Positions 27,327-35,722 of a DNA stretch of 64,000 nt are shown here, piece by piece. The notes under the pieces are model-generated. The model worked only from the letters and a program-made list of their open reading frames with translations, was not told the origin of the DNA and searched no databases. The translations under genes were made by a program, and so were the position numbers. This stretch comes from an uncultured Lutibacter sp. (lineage in GTDB: Bacteria; Bacteroidota; Bacteroidia; Flavobacteriales; Flavobacteriaceae), in NCBI RefSeq assembly GCF_947495725.1, contig NZ_CANLZZ010000008.1, positions 99,906-163,905 on the forward strand, read 5' to 3'. Numbering within the stretch: position 1 is the first letter of the stretch; the number at the start of each line of letters is the position of its first letter.

Positions 27327-28253
27327 TTAGATTTCTGATGGTATTTTTATACTATATAATTTTCTAGATTTATTGTTAAGCTTATTTTCGCGTAACCATG
27401 GATTGTGTGTTTTTAAAATATTGTAATTAATTCCTAAATTTTTTGAAAATACGGCAATATTGCTAATTGCAGTGTCTACTTCAATTAACTTTATTGGTTT
27501 TAAATTATATAAGTCTTCATTGTCAAAAATAAATCCATATTTAGTTGGATTGGATAATATTTCTTTAACTGCGACAATTCGAGGAAGATATCTTTTTGTT
27601 TCTTCACCTAAAAGTAAATCATAGTAATCATCAACTTTTTGATCTCTTATTTTTCTTGCCATTCCTGCATTTCCTGCGTTATATGCTGCCGCGGCCATTG
27701 TCCAATTACCAAAACGCTCTTTTGCTGCTTTTAAGTATTTACAAGCAACTTCGGTTGCTTTTTCTATATGGTAACGTTCATCAACATTTGAATTTACTTC
27801 AAGTCCATTTTCTTTCGCTGTATGTGGCATTATTTGCCAAAAACCTTTTGCTCCTGCAGGAGAGGTAACATTTTGCAATCCACTTTCAATTACTGCTAAA
27901 TATTTAAAATCATTTGGTACTCCATTTTTTTCTAAAATAGGTTCAATTATTGGAAAGTATTTATGAGCTCGTTTTATTAACAATAATCCATTTGATTGCC
28001 AATAGGTATTAACTAATAATTCACGATCTATTCGTTCTCTAACTCCAGATTTTTTTAATGGAACTACTTCACCTGCAAATTCTAAATTATCGGGGATTTT
28101 TAATGCTCTTATTTGATATGTTTCACTTGTATTTAAGTCACTTTCTTCTGTAGTTACAGTTTCTTTTTCAACGTTCTCTTTTGTTCCAAACATTAATAAT
28201 GAACTTACCATAATTATGGCAACAAGAGTCAATATTTTAATACTATTTTTCAT
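27327..28253 (-). CDS. Lytic transglycosylase (MltD-like SLT domain)
   Basis: 308 residues. An N-terminal membrane anchor or signal (about 6-24) is followed by a family 23 transglycosylase domain: the catalytic glutamate in YLAVIESGLQNVTSPAGAKG, then GFWQIMPHTA and AAAAYNAGN. It cleaves peptidoglycan between MurNAc and GlcNAc to form 1,6-anhydro ends. The C-terminal 60 residues resemble a single degenerate LysM region (YNILKTHNPWLRENKL). Envelope-localised. Confidence 0.92.
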   Translation of the reverse strand: MKNSIKILTLVAIIMVSSLLMFGTKENVEKETVTTEESDLNTSETYQIRALKIPDNLEFAGEVVPLKKSGVRERIDRELLVNTYWQSNGLLLIKRAHKYFPIIEPILEKNGVPNDFKYLAVIESGLQNVTSPAGAKGFWQIMPHTAKENGLEVNSNVDERYHIEKATEVACKYLKAAKERFGNWTMAAAAYNAGNAGMARKIRDQKVDDYYDLLLGEETKRYLPRIVAVKEILSNPTKYGFIFDNEDLYNLKPIKLIEVDTAISNIAVFSKNLGINYNILKTHNPWLRENKLNNKSRKLYSIKIPSEI

Positions 28254-28412
28254 CGGTATATTTTTTTTTAGATAGCTATATTCAATAAATATAATTCTAA
28301 AAGTTATTCATTAAAATTAAAAAAAAGTTAAAATAATGGATAACAGTTTACAATCATTTGTTAATGTACAAATTTATTTGATTTCATTAAAAGAAGAAAA
28401 CCATTTTAACAA

Positions 28413-29075
28413 TTAATTTAAGGCTTCAATAATTAATTTGCTAATGGATTTAGCTTTATTTAAAATCATTATATGAGTTCCATTTTTAATAGTATAACAA
28501 TTTTTTATATGCTTAATGGGAAATACATGGTCTTCCGACCCATGGATATGAATAATATTATCTAAAACTGTTTTTTGTTTCCAATGTAAAACATTATAAA
28601 TACTCCAATTTAGGTATTTTTCATCTCTTACAGATAAGTATTCCTTATATAAATCGGCTCTTTTTTTTGCAAAATCACCAAAGGCGTAAGAAGAAAAGTC
28701 TTCAAAGTTTTTAATTGATTTGGAAGGAAATAATTTATAAAGCCAGGTCCATTGAATCACTTTTAAACGTTTAGGTAATTCATTTCTACATTTTACACTT
28801 GAAACTATTATTATTTTTTTTGGGTTTAAATGCTTACTCATTTCCTGAACCATTATACCTCCAAATGATACACCAAGTAACACAGGGTTTTGTTCTAAAA
28901 CAAGTTGCGCCATACGTTTAGCATAATCTTCAATGTTTTCGTGGTCGGATATAGGCATTAACCATTCTAAATAATGTACTTTAAATTGATCTTCAGGAAA
29001 ATGTAAATACTCAAATATTTTAGAACTTGCAGCAAGGCCAGGAACAAGGTATATGTGGGTTATTTTATTATCCAT
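28413..29075 (-). CDS. Alpha/beta-hydrolase-fold protein
   Basis: 220 residues. The nucleophile elbow GVSFGG carries the probable catalytic serine. The likely acid Asp is in IHGSEDHVFP and the His in NGTHIMIL, so the triad is complete. No signal peptide. Its start overlaps the end of marC by 8 bases, so the two are co-translated. Substrate unknown; esterase or thioesterase are possible. Confidence 0.85.
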   Translation of the reverse strand: MDNKITHIYLVPGLAASSKIFEYLHFPEDQFKVHYLEWLMPISDHENIEDYAKRMAQLVLEQNPVLLGVSFGGIMVQEMSKHLNPKKIIIVSSVKCRNELPKRLKVIQWTWLYKLFPSKSIKNFEDFSSYAFGDFAKKRADLYKEYLSVRDEKYLNWSIYNVLHWKQKTVLDNIIHIHGSEDHVFPIKHIKNCYTIKNGTHIMILNKAKSISKLIIEALN

Positions 29076-29712
29076 TATTGAAAATATCTAGTAAGATTGG
29101 TTTTAACCCACTAAAGAAAAATTCCACGGCAATTACCATTACAATTAATCCCATTAAACGCATCATAACTTTATTTCCAGTTTCACCTAATTTATCGGTT
29201 ATTTTACTAGCACCAACTAGTATTAAATAGGTAAGCAGTAATACAAAAGCAATAACAGCTATTAAAACAGTTTTTTGTTGAATATCTTGCGCATCTTCCA
29301 TTAAAATAATGGCATTCGTAATAGCTCCAGGTCCGCAAATCATAGGTATTGCTAATGGAGTTATTGAAATATCATCTATATAGGCATTAATTTGTTCTTC
29401 ATCTTCGGTGTGTTTTAATGAACCTAAACGGGCTTGTAACATATCCCAACCCATCATAAAAAATATAACTCCTCCAACAATTCTAAAACTATGTACTGAT
29501 ATTCCAAAAAAATTGAATAAAATTTGACCTGAAAAAGCAAAAGCTATTATTGTTAAAAAGGCAACAACTGTAGCTTTTTTTGCAGTTTGCTTGCGTCTTT
29601 CTTTGCTTAAAGCTGCTGTCATTGTCATAAAAATAGGCATTGTGCCTAACGGATTTATGATAGTGAAAAAAGCCGTAAAAACTAATATTGCAAAAGTATA
29701 TAAATCTGTCAT
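29068..29712 (-). CDS. MarC-family integral membrane protein
   Basis: 214 residues, six hydrophobic helices. MarC features: FTIINPLGTMPIFMTMTA in helix 1, and PLAIPMICGPGAITNAIILM in the fourth. Originally linked to multiple antibiotic resistance, but its transport role is unproven. It lies between mtaB (10 bases upstream) and the hydrolase gene (overlapping). Confidence 0.92.
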   Translation of the reverse strand: MTDLYTFAILVFTAFFTIINPLGTMPIFMTMTAALSKERRKQTAKKATVVAFLTIIAFAFSGQILFNFFGISVHSFRIVGGVIFFMMGWDMLQARLGSLKHTEDEEQINAYIDDISITPLAIPMICGPGAITNAIILMEDAQDIQQKTVLIAVIAFVLLLTYLILVGASKITDKLGETGNKVMMRLMGLIVMVIAVEFFFSGLKPILLDIFNNG

Positions 29713-29722
29713 CTAAAATATT

Positions 29723-31057
29723 TTAAATAAATTCTGGAATCTTTATCCAATCGAATCGTACAATACCATCCTCGTCAATTTTAGTAAGTTTAATAGGGTG
29801 TAATGTATTTACCAATTCAGGATTCCAAGGCGCTTTTACTTTTACATAATTTTCTGTAAATCCGTGAATGAAACCTTCTTTGTTTTCACTTTCAAATAAA
29901 ACAGTTAATTCATTCCCAAGCTGACTTTCGTAAAAAGCTCTTCTCTTTTTAACCGATAGTCCGCGCAGCATTTTACTTCGTTTAGCACGCACTTTTTTGG
30001 GTACAACTCCATCCATTTCAATAGCTTCAGTATTTGGTCTTTCAGAATATGTGAAAACGTGTAAATAAGAAATATCTAGTTGATTTAAGTAATTGTAGGT
30101 TTCTAAAAACAGCTCATCAGTTTCACCTGGAAAACCAATAATTACATCAACACCAATGCACGCATTTGGCATTGTTTTTTTTATTTCTGAAACTCTGTTT
30201 GTATAAGTGTCAGTTAAATAACGACGTTTCATTAGTTTAAGTAACTCATCACTTCCGCTTTGTAAAGGAATATGAAAATGAGGAACAAAGCTATTTGAGT
30301 TGGCAACAAAATCGATAGTTTCATTTTTCAATAAATTAGGTTCAATAGAAGAAATTCGTAAACGGTGAATTCCATTAACTTTATCTAATGCCTCTACCAA
30401 TTCAAAAAATGTATGTTCGTGTTTTTTATTTCCAAACTCACCTTTTCCATAATCGCCAATATTTACACCTGTAAGAACAATTTCTTTTATTCCTTTTTCT
30501 GAAATTTCTTTGGCATTTTTTAAAACATTACTTAATTCATCACTTCTAGAAATACCTCGTGCTAAAGGAATTGTACAATAAGTACATTTATAATCGCAAC
30601 CATCTTGTACTTTTAAAAAAGCTCTCGTTCTGTCTCCAAAAGAGTAGGACCCAACATAAAAATCGGCTTCTTCAATTTCGCAGGAGTGCACTTCTCCCAT
30701 TTCATTTTTAGAAAGATCGTTTATATAATCGGTAACCTTAAATTTTTCTGTTGCACCTAAAACCATATCAACTCCATCAACAGCGGCCAATTCTTCAGGT
30801 TTTAATTGAGCGTAACAACCTATTGCTATTAAAAAAGCATTTTCGTTTTGTTTTAAAGCATTTTTAACAATTGTTTTAAATCGTTTATCGGCATTGTCGG
30901 TAACAGAACATGTGTTAATTACATAAATATCTGCAACTTCATCAAATTCTACACGATCAAATCCTTCGTTTTTAAAATTACGTGCAATTGTTGAAGTTTC
31001 AGAAAAATTAAGTTTACATCCTAGTGTGTAAAATGCCACTTTTTTTTGTGCGCTCAT
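29723..31057 (-). CDS. mtaB: tRNA (t6A37) methylthiotransferase
   Basis: 444 residues. Radical-SAM enzyme that adds a methylthio group to N6-threonylcarbamoyladenosine 37. An N-terminal UPF0004 domain has three cysteines for the auxiliary cluster (LGCKLN, NTCSVTDNAD, IGCYAQL). The radical-SAM cluster is CDYKCTYCTIPLARG. The C-terminal TRAM-like region binds tRNA. The order and spacing of motifs match MtaB rather than MiaB or RimO. Cytosolic. Confidence 0.94.
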   Translation of the reverse strand: MSAQKKVAFYTLGCKLNFSETSTIARNFKNEGFDRVEFDEVADIYVINTCSVTDNADKRFKTIVKNALKQNENAFLIAIGCYAQLKPEELAAVDGVDMVLGATEKFKVTDYINDLSKNEMGEVHSCEIEEADFYVGSYSFGDRTRAFLKVQDGCDYKCTYCTIPLARGISRSDELSNVLKNAKEISEKGIKEIVLTGVNIGDYGKGEFGNKKHEHTFFELVEALDKVNGIHRLRISSIEPNLLKNETIDFVANSNSFVPHFHIPLQSGSDELLKLMKRRYLTDTYTNRVSEIKKTMPNACIGVDVIIGFPGETDELFLETYNYLNQLDISYLHVFTYSERPNTEAIEMDGVVPKKVRAKRSKMLRGLSVKKRRAFYESQLGNELTVLFESENKEGFIHGFTENYVKVKAPWNPELVNTLHPIKLTKIDEDGIVRFDWIKIPEFI

Positions 31058-31105
31058 TCTTGTACATTTATCGGATGCAAAAGTACAGAATTTTATTTTT
31101 ATAGC

Positions 31106-31423
31106 ATGATAGCAAATACACCAAAACCACCTTATTATGCTGTAATATTTTCAACGCTAAGAACTTCAGATAATGAAGGTTACGATGAAATGGCAGTAAA
31201 AATGGAAGAATTAGCAAAAAAGCAGGATGGCTATTTGGGAATTGAATCAGCACGAAATGATTTAGGTATTACGGTTTCTTATTGGGAAAGTTTAGACGCT
31301 ATTTTAAAATGGAAGAACAATGCAGAGCATTCAGTTGCTCGAAAAAAAGGAAAGGAATTGTGGTATAAAAAATACCAACTTAGAATTTGTAAAGTGGAAC
31401 ATGACTATGGTTTTGAGAAATAA
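31106..31423 (+). CDS. Antibiotic biosynthesis monooxygenase (ABM) domain protein
   Basis: 105 residues from ATG 31106 (MIANTPKPPYYAVIFSTL). Frame upstream to 31046 is open but overlaps the divergent mtaB start. A ferredoxin-like ABM fold is indicated by the pattern YDEMAVKMEELAKKQDGYLGIES and ISYWESLDAILKWKNNAEH. Family members act as small monooxygenases or heme/quinone-binding proteins. The gene overlaps the start of the next one by 23 bases. Confidence 0.8.
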   Translation: MIANTPKPPYYAVIFSTLRTSDNEGYDEMAVKMEELAKKQDGYLGIESARNDLGITVSYWESLDAILKWKNNAEHSVARKKGKELWYKKYQLRICKVEHDYGFEK

Positions 31424-33011
31424 TTGTTGGTTATTGGTTGTTAGTTATTGGTTGTTGGTTTCTTGTTCTTCAAATGAAATAAAGAATAAAGATTTAAAAG
31501 TGTTTAGATATAATGAACACGCCAATATAACAACATTAGATCCTGCATTTGCAAAAGATTTAAGAACTATTTGGGTTACCAATCAGTTATTTAATGGGTT
31601 GGTTCAATTGGATGAAAAATTAGAAGTTCAGCCAGATATTGCAAAATCTTGGACAGTTTCTAACGAAGGTAAAACCTATGAGTTTCATTTAAAAAAAGGA
31701 ATTAAGTTTCATAAACATATATTGTTTGGAAAAGATTCAACTAGAAATGTTACAGCGAGTGATTTTGAGTATAGTTTAAAACGATTAATAGATCCAGAAG
31801 TTGCTTCTCCAGGAAAATGGGTGTTAGAGTTTGTAGATGATTTTAAAGCAAAGAATGATAGTACTTTTGTAATTAATTTAAAGCAGTCCTTTCCGCCTTT
31901 TTTAAGTATTTTAAGTATGAAATATTGCTCGGTTGTTCCAAAAGAAGCTGTTGCATATTTTGGGGATAATTTCAGGGCAAATCCTATAGGAACAGGACCT
32001 TTTAGGTTTAAGTTATGGGTTGAGAATACCAAACTTGTTTTTAGAAGAAACCCTATTTATTATGAAAAAGATGAAACGGGAAATCAATTACCATATCTAG
32101 AAGCTGTTGCTATTACATTTTTACCTGATAAACAAAGCGAATTTTTACAGTTTATACAAGGTAATTTAGATTTTATGAGCAGCATAGATGCGTCTTATAA
32201 AGATGATTTACTTACAACTCAAGGTGAATTAAAGGAGCATCATAAAAATAACATTCATATGATTTCTAGTCCTTATCTAAATACAGAATATTTAGGGGTT
32301 TATATGGATGCAGAAGAAAAAGAAGTGAGTTCTATAAAAATTAGAAAAGCTATAAATTATGGTTTTGACCGTGTAAAAATGTTAAAGTTTTTACGAAACG
32401 GAATTGGTACACCTGCTGTTAACGGATTTATTCCAAAAGGTTTACCTAGTTTTAATGAAATGCAAGGATTTACCTATCAACCAGAAAAAGCAAAACAATT
32501 GGTGCAAGAATATATTAAAGAATCAGGAAATGAAAATCCATCAATTACTATTAGTACAAATAGTCAGTACCTAGATTTATGCGAGTATATACAACGTGAA
32601 GTAGGAAAAACGGGCTTAAATGTAAACATTGATGTTATGCCTCCTTCAACATTAAGACAAACAAAAGTAAACGGTAAACTAAGTATTTTTAGAGGTAGTT
32701 GGGTGGCAGATTATCCTGATGCAGAAAATTACTTGTTCATTTTTCATAGTAAAAACTTTTCGCCAAATGGACCAAATTATATTCATTACAGTTCTAAAGA
32801 ATTTGATAATTTATATGAAGAATCTATAAAAATATCAGACAATAAAATACGCAGAGGCATGTATCAAAAAATGGATAGCATGGTAATGGCTTCGGGTGCA
32901 ATTATACCTTTGTATTATGATGAGGTTGTACGTTTTACACAGAAAAATGTACATGGTTTAGGTATAAACCCTGTTAATATGTTAAGCTTAAAGAATGTTC
33001 AAAAGGATTAA
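31401..33011 (+). CDS. Oligopeptide-type ABC transporter substrate-binding lipoprotein
   Basis: 536 residues from ATG 31401 (31407 is an alternative). A lipoprotein signal runs to the lipobox WLLVSCSSN. The body is a family 5 solute-binding protein (OppA/DppA): LDPAFAKDLRTIWVTNQLFNGLVQLDE and later KGIKFHKHILFGKDS, with DYPDAENYLF near the C terminus. It would bind peptides or similar solutes for an importer whose membrane and ATPase genes are not in the window. The hydrophobic core of its signal peptide is encoded by a TTGGTTGTTGG-type repeat. Confidence 0.88.
   Translation: MTMVLRNNCWLLVVSYWLLVSCSSNEIKNKDLKVFRYNEHANITTLDPAFAKDLRTIWVTNQLFNGLVQLDEKLEVQPDIAKSWTVSNEGKTYEFHLKKGIKFHKHILFGKDSTRNVTASDFEYSLKRLIDPEVASPGKWVLEFVDDFKAKNDSTFVINLKQSFPPFLSILSMKYCSVVPKEAVAYFGDNFRANPIGTGPFRFKLWVENTKLVFRRNPIYYEKDETGNQLPYLEAVAITFLPDKQSEFLQFIQGNLDFMSSIDASYKDDLLTTQGELKEHHKNNIHMISSPYLNTEYLGVYMDAEEKEVSSIKIRKAINYGFDRVKMLKFLRNGIGTPAVNGFIPKGLPSFNEMQGFTYQPEKAKQLVQEYIKESGNENPSITISTNSQYLDLCEYIQREVGKTGLNVNIDVMPPSTLRQTKVNGKLSIFRGSWVADYPDAENYLFIFHSKNFSPNGPNYIHYSSKEFDNLYEESIKISDNKIRRGMYQKMDSMVMASGAIIPLYYDEVVRFTQKNVHGLGINPVNMLSLKNVQKD
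31424..31465. repeat. TTGGTTGTTGG low-complexity repeat used as signal-peptide codons
   Basis: The stretch consists of TTGGTTATTGGTTGTTAGTTATTGG-type words, related to the repeats flanking hemE. In frame it encodes the hydrophobic WLLVVSYWLLVSC core and lipobox of the substrate-binding protein. Confidence 0.75.
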
Positions 33012-33232
33012 TTGAAGCCTTTTTAGTGTAATATTTTTATATTCGATTGGATGAAATAATATCTTAAATCTTTTGTTATAAACTACTTTCTTTTATTGTA
33101 ACAATATTTATGATTTTTATATTATTTACAATCCTAGTTAAAATGAGTTAAATATGTTAAAGTTGTTTTAAATATAATTTTATGTTCAAATAAAAGCTGT
33201 TCATTTGTTTAGAATAATTCAAATTATATATT

Positions 33233-33787
33233 ATGAAAAAAATTGTACTAACAATTGTAATAACGGTTTTAGGCTTATTAAATGTAAATGCACAAGAAGT
33301 TGAATTTGGAGCTAAATTAGGTGTTAATTTTTCCTCTGTTAGAGGAGACAATTCAAGTGATTTGGAACCTGTAACAGCTTTTAATATAGGTGTTGTTTCA
33401 GAAATACCAATTTCTGAGAAGTTTTCTTTTCAACCTGAATTATTGTATTCAGGTAAAGGGTTTAGTATTGGAGATGATGTGGTTTCATTAAATTATTTCG
33501 ATATTCCATTAATGGGGAAATATTATTTTACAAAAGGATTAAGTATTGAAGCTGGTCCGCAGATAGGATTTTTGCTCTCTGCAAAACAAGAAAATTTAAA
33601 CGTAAAAGAATCGTATAATGCAGTTGATTTTGGGGTGAATTTAGGAGTGGGATATAAACTCGAAAACGGAATTAACTTTGGAGTACGTTATAATTTGGGA
33701 TTATCTGATATAAACGATATAGATGGTTTTACTGATAAGAATAAAATTAATGTAGTACAAGTTTCTATTGGTTACAACTTTTTTTAG
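33233..33787 (+). CDS. Small outer-membrane beta-barrel protein (OmpW/porin-like)
   Basis: 184 residues. Signal peptide ending NVNAQ, then VEFGAKLGVNFSSV and repeated amphipathic strands with glycine/aromatic turns. The C terminus ends VSIGYNFF with a final aromatic residue for BAM insertion. The pattern matches the Bacteroidota outer-membrane barrel family with eight strands (PF13568-type). No extra domain. Stands alone, with a terminator just after. Confidence 0.88.
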   Translation: MKKIVLTIVITVLGLLNVNAQEVEFGAKLGVNFSSVRGDNSSDLEPVTAFNIGVVSEIPISEKFSFQPELLYSGKGFSIGDDVVSLNYFDIPLMGKYYFTKGLSIEAGPQIGFLLSAKQENLNVKESYNAVDFGVNLGVGYKLENGINFGVRYNLGLSDINDIDGFTDKNKINVVQVSIGYNFF

Positions 33788-33807
33788 ACATATTTATTTT
33801 AATGTTC

Positions 33808-33835
33808 AAAACCGAAACAAATCAGTTTCGGTTTT
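33808..33835. terminator. Terminator after the barrel gene, shared with the convergent cupin gene
   Basis: Perfect 11-bp stem AAAACCGAAAC / GTTTCGGTTTT (33808-33818, 33825-33835) with a loop of 6 and T tracts on both strands. Confidence 0.9.
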
Positions 33836-33865
33836 TTTATGATTAGATTGTTATGTATTGGTAAT

Positions 33866-34411
33866 TTAGATAAATTTAATACCATGTTTAGCACAAATTT
33901 CAGCTACTTTTTCAAAATTTGGGGGACTGGCTGGAAGTTCCGCCAATTCTTTAAACATATGTTCTATTCCTGCAGGAAAAGCAGAGGTAATCATCTTGGC
34001 TTTTTCTGTTCCAACAACTTTCCATGAGTGCGGTATTTCTTTTGGTGCAAAAGCTACATCGCCTTCATTTAAAATTGTTGTTTTTCCATCAACCATAATT
34101 TCAATTTGTCCTTTAATAACTCTAAATATTTCATCTTCTTTGGTGTGAATATGTGGTGGAATACCAACTCCAGGTTCAACATTGTCTACCCATTCAACAA
34201 TTTGATTTCCAGTGTCACTACCAACCAATTTATGAGTTTGTATATCACCTATAACATTTAAAATATTACCTTCAGAATCTTTAATTATTTTTGGTTGAAT
34301 TTTACTAGTATGAAATTTGTGATTGATTGAATTTTGAGTTTGAATAATTCCTGGAATTAGAGCAATTCCTAGACCAATACTCGACGTTTTTATAAATTTT
34401 TTTCTGTCCAT
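33866..34411 (-). CDS. Exported cupin-domain protein
   Basis: 181 residues. The N terminus DRKKFIKTSSIGLGIALIPG resembles a Tat-like or hydrophobic signal but lacks the twin arginine (it has RK). A single cupin barrel follows: PHIHTKEDEIFRVIKGQIEI and EGDVAFAPKEIPHSWKVVG provide the conserved His, Glu and His metal ligands. Likely a periplasmic small-molecule-binding enzyme. No operon partner. The divergently placed AraC-type gene upstream could regulate it. Confidence 0.85.
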   Translation of the reverse strand: MDRKKFIKTSSIGLGIALIPGIIQTQNSINHKFHTSKIQPKIIKDSEGNILNVIGDIQTHKLVGSDTGNQIVEWVDNVEPGVGIPPHIHTKEDEIFRVIKGQIEIMVDGKTTILNEGDVAFAPKEIPHSWKVVGTEKAKMITSAFPAGIEHMFKELAELPASPPNFEKVAEICAKHGIKFI

Positions 34412-34494
34412 GATAAAGTTTTATTGCAAAATACATTGGAAAAAGTATTACAACAATGTGAAAATCACGGTATATTCTTAGAATTTAGGAAAAA

Positions 34495-35298
34495 CTAATT
34501 CTTTCTTAGAGTTGAAGGTGTAATTCCAGTATGAGATTTAAAAAAATAACTAAAATAATCTGGAGACGAAAACCCTAAATCAAAACTTATCTCTTTTACC
34601 GATTTGTTAGAGAATTTTAATGCATACCGCGCTCTCATTAGCAATTGTTCAATTATAATACTTTTGGCACTTACATTAAGCACTTCTTGTACACATTCAT
34701 TTAAGTATTTTGGAGATACATTAAGAAGCTTAGCAAAGTAAGTCACTTCATGATTTTTTAATACTTGTTTGTCTACTAGTTTTTTAAATTTATAAACTAT
34801 ATTAGTTTTAGAGTTATTATTTGAAGCTATTGATTTAATATTACACTGTCCGTCGCAGTATATAAAAAAGGTATTTAATAAAGACAATATGGCATCATCT
34901 TTATGATTAAGATGCGACCCTAAAAGTTCATCAATCATTTCCAAAATTGCTTGTGTTCTTTTCTCAATACCTGGGCTTAATTTAAAAAGTGGAATTTCGC
35001 ATGAATTGAAAAATCTTACTTTGTTAATATGAAGATTACTTAAAATAGGATTATTTAAAACTTCACTAGCTAGGTACAAAATATAACCAGAAGAAGAGGT
35101 ACTATTATTTTTAATTATCTTCCAATTATATTTGGGATCTAGAAAGAGAATAGAATTCGATACGTTTTTATATAAAACACCACCTATTTCAATACCTTCC
35201 ACTTCATTTTTTATCCAACAAACTGCAAAATCATTGCTTTGATGTTTTAAAGTAGTTTCTTTAATAATTTGTGATATGTTTATAGAATCGAGTTTCAT
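34495..35298 (-). CDS. AraC/XylS-family transcription regulator
   Basis: 267 residues. The C-terminal about 100 residues form two helix-turn-helix motifs (FAKLLNVSPKYLNECVQEVLN and EISFDLGFSSPDYFSYFFKSHTGITPSTLRK), the AraC signature. The N-terminal part is a cupin-like sensing region with no clear ligand. It ends 84 bases after the cupin gene's start (same strand) and may regulate that gene or other targets. Confidence 0.9.
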   Translation of the reverse strand: MKLDSINISQIIKETTLKHQSNDFAVCWIKNEVEGIEIGGVLYKNVSNSILFLDPKYNWKIIKNNSTSSSGYILYLASEVLNNPILSNLHINKVRFFNSCEIPLFKLSPGIEKRTQAILEMIDELLGSHLNHKDDAILSLLNTFFIYCDGQCNIKSIASNNNSKTNIVYKFKKLVDKQVLKNHEVTYFAKLLNVSPKYLNECVQEVLNVSAKSIIIEQLLMRARYALKFSNKSVKEISFDLGFSSPDYFSYFFKSHTGITPSTLRKN

Positions 35299-35722
35299 TC
35301 AATACTTTATTAATTTAAATAAGGTTAAGAATCCTGTTTAAATACCTAATTTAGAAAATAAAAACCAAATATAAAATTCACATAGATTTTTAGTAAAAAG
35401 TTACCACTTTTAAATTAATTTAATAAAGTGTGTTTTTTTGCAATCTGTCTTATCTTCAATAGACATTAATTATTTCGAATAATATAAAACCACATTGTAG
35501 GTAATTTTATAATGTTATAAAAATTCTTTTTTCCCAATGGACCGTATTGTTTTAACGTTCCAACTTTTTAATACGGTTTTAACTACATATTGCTTTTAAA
35601 ATATAGTTTGTTAAAGTTTAAAAAATACTTGAGTAAAATGATTTTAATCAATTAATAATAGATAATTTAGTATTAAATTGCAATTAGATCAAAGATTTGT
35701 ATTATTAAACAATAATATCTTT
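35299..35722. promoter_or_regulatory. Intergenic region with inverted repeat
   Basis: A 424-base AT-rich gap before the TPR-kinase gene. It contains an inverted repeat ACCGTATT (35541-35548) / AATACGGT (35570-35577) with a 21-base loop, followed by a T-rich run, possibly an operator or small terminator. No reading frame with coding character or clear RNA gene is seen. Confidence 0.45.
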
